This document shows positions 47,091 through 59,316 of a stretch of 64,000 bases of DNA, piece by piece. How positions within the stretch are numbered: position 1 is the stretch's first letter; the number at the start of each line of letters is the position of its first letter. The position numbers and the translations under genes are program-made. The notes beneath the pieces were generated by a model, which saw nothing but the letters and a program-made list of their open reading frames with translations, did not search any database and was not told the DNA's origin. This DNA is from Sinonovacula constricta (Eukaryota > Mollusca > Bivalvia > Cardiida > Solecurtidae). The stretch covers positions 85,716,864 to 85,780,863 of the forward strand of contig CM017556.1 of assembly GCA_007844125.1 (NCBI GenBank), given 5' to 3'.

Positions 47091-50000
47091 CTACAGGACA
47101 ACAGATTGATACATTAATTACTACGCTATCTTACACAGCAATATATCTACGTGATTAAAAGCGTAGTCCAACCCAGAATGTGTATATTTGCTTATTATTA
47201 AACAAATATACATGTAAATTAAATTATGTTATTTTTTCTACAAAGGAATGGTCCCTTTAATATTCATCTAAGCTGAGCTTGTGTCTGCAATTCTCAGTTA
47301 ATCTAAAGTTACATTAGACTGCTACGCCCAAAGAAACGATAGGAAACACGGGGTTAACGTATTAAAAGATTTGTCGTTTGTTAAGTTGAACAAGGTTGTT
47401 TAATTTATATAACGTAATCAGATGTTCATTGTTTACAATGTATGGTAAGAATCACCTTCGTTTAATAATCCAGCGCACAGCAAGAAAACTAGCAGTAACA
47501 AGTACTGAGATGACAACACCCACTCCGGCTCCGACAATTCCGGCGTTGACAGGAGACAGGGCGTCGTTGCTGGCAGAGTTGTCATTGGTAGTCCTCTCGC
47601 ACGTCTTGCCGACATATCCGTTATAACAGCCAAAAGGACACTCCCCACTGTCTGGGTCACATGACCCGTTCTTACAGGGTCCACAAGGAGTGCATTGACG
47701 TCCAAACGTGTAAACAGGACAGACAACCTCTTTGCAATGAAATAAACACTAATTTAGGTTTGTTTTAAATGATATTTTATACGTATTTGGGGATGAATGA
47801 ACTAGCACTTCACAAGCAAAAGGAAACAAAGAAAACATTAACAGTAACAGCGACCAGTAAACTGCAGTGAAACCCCGGTAAAGTTATGATTTATTTTAAC
47901 TTGGATTTCGTTTAATAATGTCAATGCTTGCCTTCAATCAGTTCAACATTTAAAAAACGGGGTGCCTTTTATATGAATGTTCTGATAAATAATTTACAGT
48001 AGCACGATTTTTTGGGAAAAAAACGTATGGTATTTCGGTTGGTATTAGCTTGTTTTCCGGGAAACTATCAATTAATTACAAAGCCGAATGTCTTTTGAAA
48101 TGATTTTTCTTGTTTCACGACTTTTAGCTGTGTCGCCCCTGCCTCCGAACCCAACCCAGGACCTTGCAATCCTCAACGTCATTGTTTTATTTGTGCCAGA
48201 GTGTTTAATTTGATAACGTAATGCATATTCTTTGATAGTTGTGACGGAAAGTAACATAAAGAGTGTAGTGGAGTAAGCATCTTTAAAACTGCAAGACGAT
48301 TATTCTTTACCTTTTAAAACAATAAATAAGAGACTAATTAGTTCTGTTAACGTTTTCTTGTGTTTTTTTCTGCGTCCAACGACGAAAATTATAAGTGGCT
48401 GGACGATGTTAAACCACAGGTAAGCCATACCACATAAGGCGGGTGCTTTCAACTTATGTATACATAAAATAAGTATATGTGTTAAAAGTAATATAGTCGT
48501 GATATAATAATTGGAATAGAATATGTCAAGCAGACACCTAATAATGATATTTATGATACAATATTCGAAATATATTACGTAAAAGAGACACCCAAAAGAT
48601 GACATCGACCAGGACGACTTCCAGCCTGTCAACACCAGCATTGTCGACGGCAGTATAGCAACAAACGAAAAATCATCTTAACTTTAACTTATATGTTTTA
48701 AGGTTTAATCGGATGTAATTCCAACATAATTACTATATAAAAACAAAATACATCTCGAACTTAGGTCTACAACCTTAATTTAAATAGATGTGTTATTGGA
48801 CATTCATTTAAATGGAATTGGGGTCTGTGGTATACGCAATGTGTTTTTATTTGCGTAATATATAACACTTTAATTTGAATGATTTTTTCTCGGTCGGTAA
48901 TGCAAAGTCTTCTTAATAGAGGGCTTAGAGAGGCCGACCTATAAATAATCAGTTCCCCGTCTTAAGGTTTCGAACCCAGTAAGGGAGGAGCCTTCCTTGT
49001 ATGGAGGTCATTTACTTGGCCCGAGGAGCAGTTCGGGATTCTTTCTTCGCCATAAATAGATGCACGAGTCGCCATAGAGATCACAATAAGGTTGATGAAA
49101 TATATACATCAAACAAACCATTTTTTCAGTTTAAATATAAAAGCAAAGGATTTATTAAAAACAGCCAACGTACAATGTACATTTTAAGTGTGAGACATAA
49201 ATACAACAGAGCCTAACCTGCGGGTTGTACTGTTGATTGTGCTCCTTTCACGTCTGGCATATTCTCAGATGTACTCGAAATTGGCAATGACGTGGACCTT
49301 GTTTTCAAGACAGATGTTGTGTTGAGCGCTAATAAGAATGAAGAATGAATGAAGCGCGACAGAATGAAGGTAATACGTTTGAAACGGGGTTTTTATTACG
49401 ATCCGCAGAAACGCTATTACAAATTGAGTTTATTATGTTCTCAAATGATTTTCACATTTTTATCAGTAACACGCGGTTGGGGTTTGGGTGGTTATTACTT
49501 TAAAATTCATTTTTAATTAAATTGATCGACAGAGTTAACTCATATACTGGAATAAAAATACAAATTATGATGAAATATTGAAGAAAACGTCTCAAACATT
49601 GGAATAATATAAGCATGATTTATTAGCACGTTTTACGCTTAAATATTATTAACACATGAAAGGATTTTTCCGGAAAAAATCGAGAATTGAAAAAAAAGGT
49701 TTGATGTTTTCTGCACAACAATTTGAAACAAGTAAAGACTATCGTGTTTTCTAATTATTTTACTTAAACATCTGTACTTTTTCCAACAAGAAGCATTATT
49801 AACAAAGCAATTAATTATAAGATTAAAAGTGATGTTTTATATTAGTAACTCTATTAGACATGCGCCTCACTAAAGTGGAATTATACATTAATTAAACAAC
49901 ATAACGATTCAATAATTGTTTTTGATGAAAAATACATATTCAGATTGCATTTTATATCTTACAATATACAATGTACGAATAATTTTCAGACTTGGAGCAC

Positions 50001-53000
50001 TTGTTATGTGTAATTAAGCGAAACCTTCAAGGTATGTCGTTGATATTTGCATTCCTTTCACTGTTGTTCTAGGCTCCATCTTAGGTATGGTAGATGCTGA
50101 TAAGGGCTCGGCAATTGACGTCGGTACTGTAATTGATGATGTAAAGAATGTGTTATATTTTTCTTGTGCAATCACTGTTAAACGAAATTTTATTGTCATA
50201 GCTCTAACGGAGAGATGTATGATGCAACAAACATGCATTTTGTTATTAAGTATATTTTTCACAATACATCATGTCCTTTTGCATTATAAAAGCCTATTTT
50301 CGGTGCGCCTGATATGTTATGGATCGATATAAATCGAAATTACGCCATCTAATTACGAAATTGGAAGATACAATACGTCTTTTCGAGTATGAACATGTTA
50401 GAATAAAGAAAATATAACACAAAGTCCTATGAGCATTGCAACACATACAAAAATATGAAAAGACACAGGACCAGGGTATTTACATGCACGTCATATATAA
50501 AAGTGAGAACAAATATGTGATAAGTTATTTACCAATAAGAGCAAACCTGACAGTTACGGCCTTGGAACGGTCAGTCGGCAATATAGACCGACTGGGGTGC
50601 TTAAACCGGTTTTACAGAGCGCTAACCTCGCACTTCCTGGTGGGTTTCAAATGCAAGCAATGAAAAGAAAACCATTTGAATAAATGTCCAAGCGCTGACG
50701 TTTTGTTTGACAAGTTATGACATAAGTAGTGACGTCATTGAAAAAAAATGTCCACATAGTGTTTAAAAGAGAGATAGGTAGGTGTTTCTATCTATGAGTA
50801 AAATTGTTTGTTTAATAAACTATGACAACCATCAATTGAGCTCAGTACATTAGAAATTGTGCAATTTTCGGTGCCTTGAAGAGGGTACGGATGTTATTAT
50901 AGACGGTGAGGTGATGAACTAAGCTAATAACATTCGAAACATACAATACGAAATAAAATAATAAGTCAAACGAAGTCATGTGTATATTTTATTAGAAAAA
51001 AAAACAGCAACTTTTTATGTTCTCTTAGGTAATGGATCCTAATTTCGACCTAAACAGACAACAGACAAAATTTACTTTAAAAGATCAGTATTTTTGTAGA
51101 CCTACATGTAAGTGTTTTCACAATTCGACTCTTTTACATGTACTTGGTTGATGCGGGGTGGGGGATACATACCGCTCACAACCACCCCACCCACACCCCC
51201 AACCGTCCTCTCTCCGCCCTCTTTTGCACATTGTCACTGTCAACCCGGAGCACCATACTGCAAAACGGAATAATAAAAAACGGTTTGATTAACATACATT
51301 CAGCAAATTTGAATTCGTTTAAGCTTTATCATAGAAACTTCTAATACACTCCACTCTATTGATATTACCTTGTATTGTAATGTTGATGTGTAGTCAAACA
51401 CTTTAATCCACCATATGATATGAAAGTTTTGCCATAATACAGGACACAGATAAGTGGAATGGACACATATCAATACGAATATTTTTCATAACTAAAAAAT
51501 CTGTAACGTAAACCTTAAAGTTAACCTGTCCGTCCACTGCTGTCAGAAAATATGCGGTATTATTTTAAATACTACTCACTCTCGTGTTGTAATTTCATGC
51601 TGTTTTTGTGGCGTATATAAATGACGTTTTCAGCTCTGTCAACAAAGTGTTTGTAAAATTGCTAATTTGCGTTGCAAATGCCTTTAAAGGTTAGAACGCA
51701 GCTGACTTTCCTATGTTTACAATGATCAAGGTAGTTCGAGCGGCGCATTCAGTTTGCGCATAGGAGCGCTTCAGTTGGAAGGAAGTTAAGTACATTAGGG
51801 TTAAATGGCTTCAAAACTTGGGATTAAGTGTCCGTATCCCAGTATGGGCATTTATGGTCAACTTTATTTTTCTTCCCATTCTATTTCACTTTGACAATTA
51901 TTTCTGCATTACTCTACCTAATTAAAAAGTAAATATGTGTATTTTTTTATTATTTTTTGTAAAGGATTTTTTATTGTGTCATTTGTGCTTAACTATATTA
52001 CAAATTGAAATTTTACAATATTGAAAGTGTCCCCCAAAAAATAAAAACCATGTGTGAAGTTATTGGTATTATCAATTTATTGAATATTTTAGGCAACTCT
52101 AAAATAAATCGTTTGGCTATCAGGAGCTCGGTGATTTTTTAATAAAGCCCAGTAAGCAGAAAATGGGAAAATCAGTCTTAAACGGTTGGGTTTGTAAACA
52201 AGTAATTACATATGTGGGGAAGTTCGAGCCAAACCAAACCAGTAACATGTTCTTTTGTCTAATGCTATAACTTATTTACAAATGATAATAATTAGCAAAA
52301 CACTTCTCTAAAGAGGATATAAGAGGATATAACATAATATTTGGAGTTAACTTATTTCTGAAAAAAGACCTTAAATATCAATTTTACAAGAAAAACGTCC
52401 AAAAATTAAAACCTGGACGGAGAATTTTCTTAAAATTAAACATACATGTCTACAGTAAAACTTGCAACAAATCAGTTGTGTACATTTTCAAATTCTGTAT
52501 ATTTTCTATTACTTGCTTTACCTTAGAAGTTCATAGTTATTGCATACCCCAACATTTATACCGTAGTTTCCTGTATAATACTTGGTAGTTTATGCTAGTG
52601 TATTTTTTAGTTATTTTTTCTCAATTTGATTATAGTATTGATTGCAAATGATTTATTGTTATATATTTTCCTGCCTTACTCAATGTTTGCAATTGTTATA
52701 CAAATGGGACATGTTTTTTCTTGGTTTTTCATGCATATGACTCAGTGCCCCAGACCCAGGTCAGTACAGAGAAATAAATGTCATTATTACTGTGTTAATT
52801 CTTACTATTTTATCAAAATTATTAGCTGTATTTGTTCATTCTATCATTTTCTCAGTGAAATAAAATTGCAGCGCGTATTTGCCTGTCGTAAACCATATCA
52901 TTTTGCTTTGATATATTCAGAATTCATAGAACTATGAAATACGAGAAAATAAAAAAATGAAACAGTTTTCAAGAAATTTAACAAACTTGAGAAAAACAAT

Positions 53001-56000
53001 TGATTTGTATAATAAATAGTGGTAACTATCATACTTTATTAGAAATCGAATATATATCTCTACTTTACAGTATATATAATATCTAATCATGTTTTGTTGT
53101 TAAATCTATTATGAAACACATTAAAAGAGAGATTTTTAGGAAGATATTGTTAGTTAATAGTTTTATTGTGTATATAAATACTTTGTAAACATGGAAAAGT
53201 GCTCGACAAATGCACAGAAAAAGTTTGTGACACTATTGTTAGGATAATAGTTATAACAAAAGAAGGAGCACATGTGAGGGTAATAGTTATGACAAAAGAA
53301 GGAGCTCATGTTAGGGTAATAGTTAAAACAAAAGAAGGAGCACATGTTAGGGTTATAGTTATAACAAAAGAAGGAGCTTATGTTAGGGTAATAGTTATAA
53401 CAAAAGAAGGAACATATGTTAGGGTAATAGTTATAACAAAAGAAGGAGCTCATGTTAGGGTAATAGTTATAACAAAAGAAGGAACATATGTTAGGGTAAT
53501 AGTTATAACAAAAGAAGGAACATATGTTAGGATAATAGTCATAACAAAAGAAGGAACATACGTTAGGGTTATAGTTATAACAAAAGAAGGAGCTCATGTT
53601 AGGGTAATAGTTATAACAAAAGAAGGAACATATGTTAGGGTAATAGTTATAACAAAAGAAGGAACATATGTTAGGGTAATAGTTATAACAAAAGAAGGAA
53701 CATATGTTAGAGTAATAGTTATAACAAAAGAAGGAGCTCATGCTAGGGTAATAGTTATAACAAAAGAAGGAACATATGTTAGGGTAATAGTTATAACAAA
53801 AGATGGAGCTCATGTTAGGGTAATAGTTATAACAAAAGAAGGAACATATGTTAGGGTAATAGTTATAACAAAAGAAGGAACATATGTTAGGGTAATAGTT
53901 ATAACAAAAGATGGAGCTCATGTTAGGGTAATAGTTATAACAAAAGAATGAACATATGTTAGGGTAATAGTTATAACAAAAGTAGGAGCATATGTTAGGG
54001 TAATAGTTATAACAAAAGAAGGAGCTCATGCTAGGGTAATAGTTATAACAAAAGAAGGAGTTCATGTTAGGGTAATAGTTATAACAAAAGAAGGAACATA
54101 TGTTAGGGTAATAGTTATAACAAAAGAAGGAACATATGTTAGGGTAATAGTTATAACAAAAGAAGGAGCTCATGCTAGGGTAATAGTTATAACAAAAGAA
54201 GAAGCTCATGTTAGGGTAAGGGTTATAACAAAAGAAGGAACATATGTTAGGGTAATAGTTATAACAAAAGAAGGAGGACATGTTAAGGTAATAGTTATAA
54301 CAAAAGAAGGAGCACATGCTAGGGTAATAGTTATAACAAAAGAAGGAACATATGTTAGGGTAATAGTTATAACAAAAGAAGGAACATATGTTAGGGTAAT
54401 AGTTATAACAAAAGAAGGAGCACATGTTAAGGTAATAGTTATAACAAAAGAAGGAGCACATGTTAAGGTAATAGTTATAACAAAAGAAGGAACATATGTT
54501 AGGGTAATAGTTATAACAAAAGAAGGAGCACATGCTAGGGTAACAGTTATAACAAAAGAAGGAACATATGTTAGGGTAATAGTTATAACAAAAGAAGGAG
54601 CTCATGTTAGGGTAATAGTTATAACAAAAGAAGGAACATATGTTAGGGTAATAGTTATACCAAAGAAGGAACATATGTTAGGGTAACAGTTATAACAGAA
54701 GAAGGAGCACATGTTAAGGTAATAGTTATAACAAAAGAAGGAGCACATGCTAGGGTAACAGTTATAACAAAAGAAGGAACATATGTTAGGGTAATAGTTA
54801 TAACAAAAGAAGGAACATATGTTAGGGTAATAGTTACAACAAAAGAAGGAGCTCATGTTAGGGTAATAGTTATAACAAAAGAAGGAACACATGTTAGGGT
54901 AATAGTTATAACAAAAGAAGGAACATATGTTAGGTTAATGGTTATAACAAAAGAAGGAGCTCATGTTAGGGTAATAGTTATAACAAAAGAAGGAGCACAT
55001 GTTAGGGTAATAATTATAACAAAAGAAGGAACATATGTTAGGGTAATAGTTATAACAGAAGAAGGAGCACATGTTAAGGTAATAGTTATAACAAAAGAAG
55101 GAGCACATGCTAGGGTAACAGTTATAACAAAAGAAGGAACATATGTTAGGGTAATAGTTATAACAAAAGAAGGAGCTCATGTTAGGGTAATAGTTATAAC
55201 AAAAGAAGGAGCTCATGCTAGGGTAATAGTTATAACAAAAGAAGGAGCTCATGTTAGGGTAATAGTTATAACAAAAGAAGGAGCTCATGTTAGGATAATA
55301 GTTATAACAAAGGAAGGAGCTCATGTTAGGGTAATAGTTATTACAAAAGAAGGAACATATTTGAGGGTAATAGTTATAACAAAAGAAGGAGCTCATGTTA
55401 GGGTAATAGTTATAACAAAAGAAGGAACATATGTTAGGGTAATAGTTATACCAAAAGAAGGAGCTCATGTTAAGGTAATAGTTATAACAAAAGAAGGAAC
55501 ATATGTTAGGGTTATAGTTATACCAAAAGAAGGAGCTCATGTTAGGGTAATAGTTATAACAAAAGAAGGAGCACATGTTAGGGTAACAGTTATAACAAAA
55601 GAAGGAGCTCATGCTAGGGTAATAGTTATAACAAAAGAAGGAACATATGTTAGGGTAATAGTTATAACAAAAGAAGGAGCATATGTTAGGGTAATAGTTA
55701 TAACAAAAGAAGGAGCTCATGCTAGGGTAATAGTTATAACAAAAGAAGGAGCTCATGTTAGGGTAATAGTTATAACAAAAGAAGGAGCATATGTTAGGGT
55801 AATAGTTATAACAAAAGAAGGAACATATGTTAGGGTAATAGTGATAACAAAAGAAGGAGCTCATGCTAGGGTAATAGTTATAACAAAACAAGAAGCTCAT
55901 GTTAGGGTAATAGTTATAACAAAAGAAGGAACATATGTTAGGGTAATAGTTATAACAAAAGAAGGAACATATGTTAGGGTAATAGTTATAACAAACGAAG

Positions 56001-59000
56001 GAGCTCATGTTAGGGTAATAGTTATAACAAAAGAAGGAACATATGTTAGGGTAATAGTTATAACAAAAGAAGGAGCTCATGTTAGGGTAATAGTTATAAC
56101 AAAAGAAGGAGCTCATGTTAGGGTAATAGTTATAACAAAAGAAGGAACATATGTTAGGGTAATAGTTATAACAAACGAAGGAGCTCATGTAAGGGTAATA
56201 GTTATAACAAAAGAAGGAACATATGTTAGGGTAATAGTTATAACAAAAGAAGGAGCTCATGCTAGGGTAATAGTTATAACAAAAGAAGGAGCTCATGTAA
56301 GGGTAATAGTTATAACAAAAGAAGGAACATATGTTAGGGTAATAGTTATAACAAAAGAAGGAGCATATGTTAGGGTAATAGTTATAACAAAAGAAGGAGC
56401 TCATGCTAGGGAAATATTTATAACAAAAGAAGGAGGTCATGTTATAGTTATAGTTATAACAAAAGAAGGAACATATGTTAGGGTAATAGTTATAATAAAA
56501 GAAGGAACATATGTTAGGGTAATAGTTATAACAAAAGAAGGAGCTCATGCTAGGGTAATAGTTATAACAAAAGAAGAAGCTCATGTTAGGGTAATAGTTA
56601 TAACAAAAGAAGGAACATATGTTAGGGTAATAGTTATAACAAAAGAAGGAGCATATGTTAGGGTAATAGTTATAACAAAAGTAGGAGCACACGTTAGGGT
56701 AATAGTTATAACAAAAGAAGGAACATATGTTAGAGTAATAGTTATAACAAAAGAAGGAGCTCATATTAGGGTAATAGTTATAACAAAAGAAGGAGCTCAT
56801 GTTAGGATAATAGTTATAACAAAGGAAGGAGCTCATGTTAGGGTAATAGTTATTACAAAAGAAGGAACATATTTTAGGGTAATAGTTATAACAAAAGAAG
56901 GAGCTCATGTTAGGGTAATAGTTATAACAAAAGAAGGAGCTCATGTTAGGGTAATAGTTATAACAAAAGAAGGAGCTCATGTTAGGATAATAGTTATAAC
57001 AAAGGAAGGAGCTCATGTTAGGGTAATAGTTATTACAAAAGAAGGAACATATTTTAGGGTAATAGTTATAACAAAAGAAGGAGCTCATGTTAGGGTAATA
57101 GTTATAACAAAAGAAGGAACATATGTTAGGGTAATAGTTATAACAAAAGAAGGAGCTCATGTTAGGGTAATAGTTATAACAAAAGAAGGAACATATGTTA
57201 GGGTTATAGTTATAACAAAAGAAGGAGCTCATGTTAGGGTAATAGTTATAACAAAAGAAGGAGCACATGTTAGGGTAACAGTTATAACAAAAGAAGGAGC
57301 TCATGCTAGGGTAATAGTTATAACAAAAGAAGGAACATATGTTAGGGTAATAGTTATAACAAAAGAATGAGCATATGTTAGGGTAATGGTTATAACAAAA
57401 GAAGGAGCTCATGCTAGGGTAATAGTTATAACAAAAGAAGGAGCTCATGTTAGGGTAATAGTTATAACAAAAGAAGGAACATATGTTAGGGTAATAGTTA
57501 TAACAAAAGAAGGAACATATGTTAGGGTAATAGTGATAACAAAAGAAGGAGCTCATGCTAGGGTAATAGTTATAACAAAACAAGAAGCTCATGTTAGGGT
57601 CATAGTTATAACAAAAGAAGGAACATATGTTAGGGTAATAGTTATAACAAAAGAAGGAACATATGTTAGGGTAATAGTTATAACAAACGAAGGAGCTCAT
57701 GTTAGGGTAATAGTTATAACAAAAGAAGGAACATATGTTAGGGTAATAGTTATAACAAAAGAAGGAGCTCATGCTAGGGTAATAGTTATAACAAAAGAAG
57801 GAGCTCATGTTAGGGTAATAGTTATAACAAAAGAAGGAACATATGTTAGGGTAATAGTTATAACAAAAGAAGGAACATATGTTAGGGTAATAGTTATAAC
57901 AAAAGAAGGAGCTCATGCTAGGGTAATAGTTATAACAAAAGAAGGAGCTCATGTTAGGGTAATAGTTATAACAAAAGAAGGGACATATGTTAGGGTAATA
58001 GTTATAACAAAAGAAGGAGCATATGTTAGGGTAATAGTTATAACAAAAAAAGGAGCTCATGCTAGGGTAATATTTATAACAAAAGAAGGAGCTCATGTTA
58101 GGGTAATAGTTATAACAAAAGAAGGAACATATGTTAGGGTAATAGTTATAATAAAAGAAGGAACATATGTCAGGGTAATAGTTATAACAAAAGAAGGAGC
58201 TCATGCTAGGGTAATAGTTATAACAAAAGAAGAAGCTCATGTTAGGGTAATAGTTATAACAAAAGAAGGAACATATGTTAGGGTAATAGTTATAACAAAA
58301 GAAGGAGCATATGTTAGGGTAATAGTTATAACAAAAGAAGGAGCACACGTTAGGGTAATAGTTATAACAAAAGAAGGACCACATGTTAGGGTAATAGTTA
58401 TAAGAAGAGAAGGAGCACATAAACATCGTTTTCCATATTTAAATTCAGCATATTTTTCCGTATAAATATGTAAAAATGATTCGCATAAACATTCCGTGCA
58501 GTGGTGTTAACAAAGCATAAAGGTATGCCGAAAGACGATTACATAAAGCCCATTTGAACTGTATTTCACGAAATGAGCATACATTTATTAAATTAAAGCG
58601 GATTGGACACAGTTTAGTATAACGCATATAGACACATGATGAGTATTTCATACTTTAATATTGCATCTGCTAGCTGGACAATCAATGAGCTCGATATAAA
58701 GAGTAAACACTTGGCATAGTTGATGTACTGAAGATTAAAGGAATTTCTTAGGGGTACATTAGCTTATATCCGCCATAACACCAACATAAAGATAGCACAT
58801 TTTAAAGACAATACATGTCTATGTAAAATGGCATACATATAAGAAATGCCATCTTACTTTAAACTTTATTGTATCTAAGCAAAATATCGCGCTTAGAGCA
58901 TAATTTTACAGAAGAATGCAGACAAGGACATCGGTATGAAGGCAGTTTAACAGATAAAGCTAACAAGGAAGACAACTATCCTTGTTCGTTTAGAATAAAT

Positions 59001-59316
59001 TAATAACAAACATGTTAATTAAACGGCTATTCGGTTTGCATAAACTTATCAATCAGGATTTTACTAATACAATGTGTTTAAAATGGCATGCATCGGAATC
59101 GTTTTATATTATGTCAGTATTATTCAGGTAACCTTAAATATGGGTTTATTACAATCTTTTCACAAGAATATCATGCCAATAACCAAAAAGATATATTCCG
59201 CCAGTTTGGTTAAAATAATTAGCTACAAAAACAACACGAACATATATAATAACAATGTGTGTATTACCTAAGATGAATAAAAGAATCCGAACTGCACAGT
59301 TGCACGTCATCGTCAT
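46976..59316 (-). CDS. Small type I membrane protein with mucin-like stalk, EGF-like module and ITIM-like tail (5 exons, 216 aa)
   Basis: Exons: 59316-59268, 50126-50025, 49328-49218, 47729-47456, 47090-46976. All phases agree and 651 nt gives 217 codons with the stop. The product has a signal peptide (AVRILLFILVPTSIA), a Ser/Thr-rich stalk from two symmetric exons, and a laminin/scavenger-type EGF module (VVCPVYTFGRQCTPCGPCKN, then GSCDPDSGECPFGCYNGYVG and KTC; eight cysteines). A TM helix (IVGAGVGVVISVLVTASFLA) and a basic stop WIIKRR follow. The tail has SAYETL, which fits the S/I/V/LxYxxL ITIM pattern, and YEQP. It resembles the C-terminal part of MEGF or scavenger-receptor proteins but is far shorter. 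The three downstream exons with their joins are firm. The first exon is joined across a 9-kb intron holding a satellite array and is less certain. Confidence 0.6.
47456..47729 (-). CDS. Exon 4: EGF-like module and TM helix
   Basis: Acceptor attgcaaag, donor CGAAG/GTGATT. It encodes the eight-cysteine EGF-like unit, a short linker TTNDNSASNDALSPVN, the TM helix and WIIKR. Confidence 0.85.
49218..49328 (-). CDS. Exon 3: Ser/Thr-rich stalk
   Basis: 111 nt, phase 1-1, acceptor cttattag, donor GCAG/GTTAGG. It encodes LNTTSVLKTRSTSLPISSTS and continues to QSTVQPA. Rich in Ser, Thr and Pro, as in O-glycosylated stalks. Confidence 0.6.
50025..50126 (-). CDS. Exon 2: Ser/Thr-rich stalk
   Basis: 102 nt, phase 1-1, acceptor aattacag, weak donor GAAG/GTTTCG. 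It encodes PTSIAEPLSASTIPKMEPRT and continues to TTYLE. Confidence 0.5.
50405..50640 (+). repeat. Dispersed repeat family DR2, copy in receptor-gene intron
   Basis: ACAAAGTCCTATGAGCATTG at the start and GGAACGGTCAGTCGGCAATA near the end are shared almost exactly with 61195-61400. Length about 235 bp. Class unknown. Confidence 0.85.
50640..53235. other. Intron sequence without recognised features
   Basis: AT-rich sequence with no convincing coding exon. A purine/pyrimidine-biased patch near 51160-51230 has CCACCC repeats. Any missing ectodomain exon of the membrane-protein gene would have to lie here or in 58420-59267, but I could not see one. Confidence 0.4.
53236..58420. repeat. 36-bp satellite array, about 144 copies, with higher-order structure
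   Basis: The unit reads GTTATAACAAAAGAAGGAAC, then ATATGTTAGGGTAATA. It carries two 8-bp palindromes (GTTATAAC and ACATATGT) and one TTAGGG. Variants replace AACATATG by AGCTCATG, AGCACATG or AGCATATG. Length is strictly 36 bp almost throughout, apart from one 1-bp deletion near 54660. Rare markers recur at offsets of 1512, 1656 and 1692 bp (42, 46 and 47 units), which shows that a block of about 1.6 kb was duplicated in tandem. It lies in the putative first intron of the receptor-like gene. Confidence 0.97.
59268..59316 (-). CDS. Candidate exon 1: signal peptide
   Basis: Encodes MTMTCNCAVRILLFIL and ends in phase 1 at TTAG/GTAATA, which joins TA of the exon at 50126 to give LVPTSIAEP. The upstream AGTTGCTTCCTGCTTCAC resembles AGTTACTTCCTCCTCCAC before the start codon of the gene at 41256, in the same orientation. 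An unseen exon between here and 50126 is possible. Confidence 0.5.

Noticed and set aside
47433..47726. 97-codon minus frame beginning MSVLFTRLDV
   Set aside because: It is the wrong frame of the exon that encodes the EGF-like module and TM helix, which splices in phase with its neighbours.
48926..49050. GGTTTCGAACCC near 48970 as a tRNA B box or SINE
   Set aside because: No A box, body or repeat copy was found nearby. The palindromic match alone is weak.
51540..51580. Minus-strand ATG AAA TTA...GAGA/GTGAGT as first exon of the 47-50 kb gene
   Set aside because: It is in the correct phase but encodes MKLQHE, which is not a signal peptide. The exon at 59316 fits far better.
53236..58420. Array as a CRISPR locus or telomere
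   Set aside because: There are no unique spacers, and units are contiguous. TTAGGG occurs once per 36 bp and not in tandem, so it is neither.
53199..58465. Long satellite frames on both strands as repetitive protein genes
   Set aside because: They follow directly from a 36-bp unit without stops. Both strands are equally open, frames break at point mutations and at the 1-bp deletion near 54660, and there is no signal peptide or splice context.
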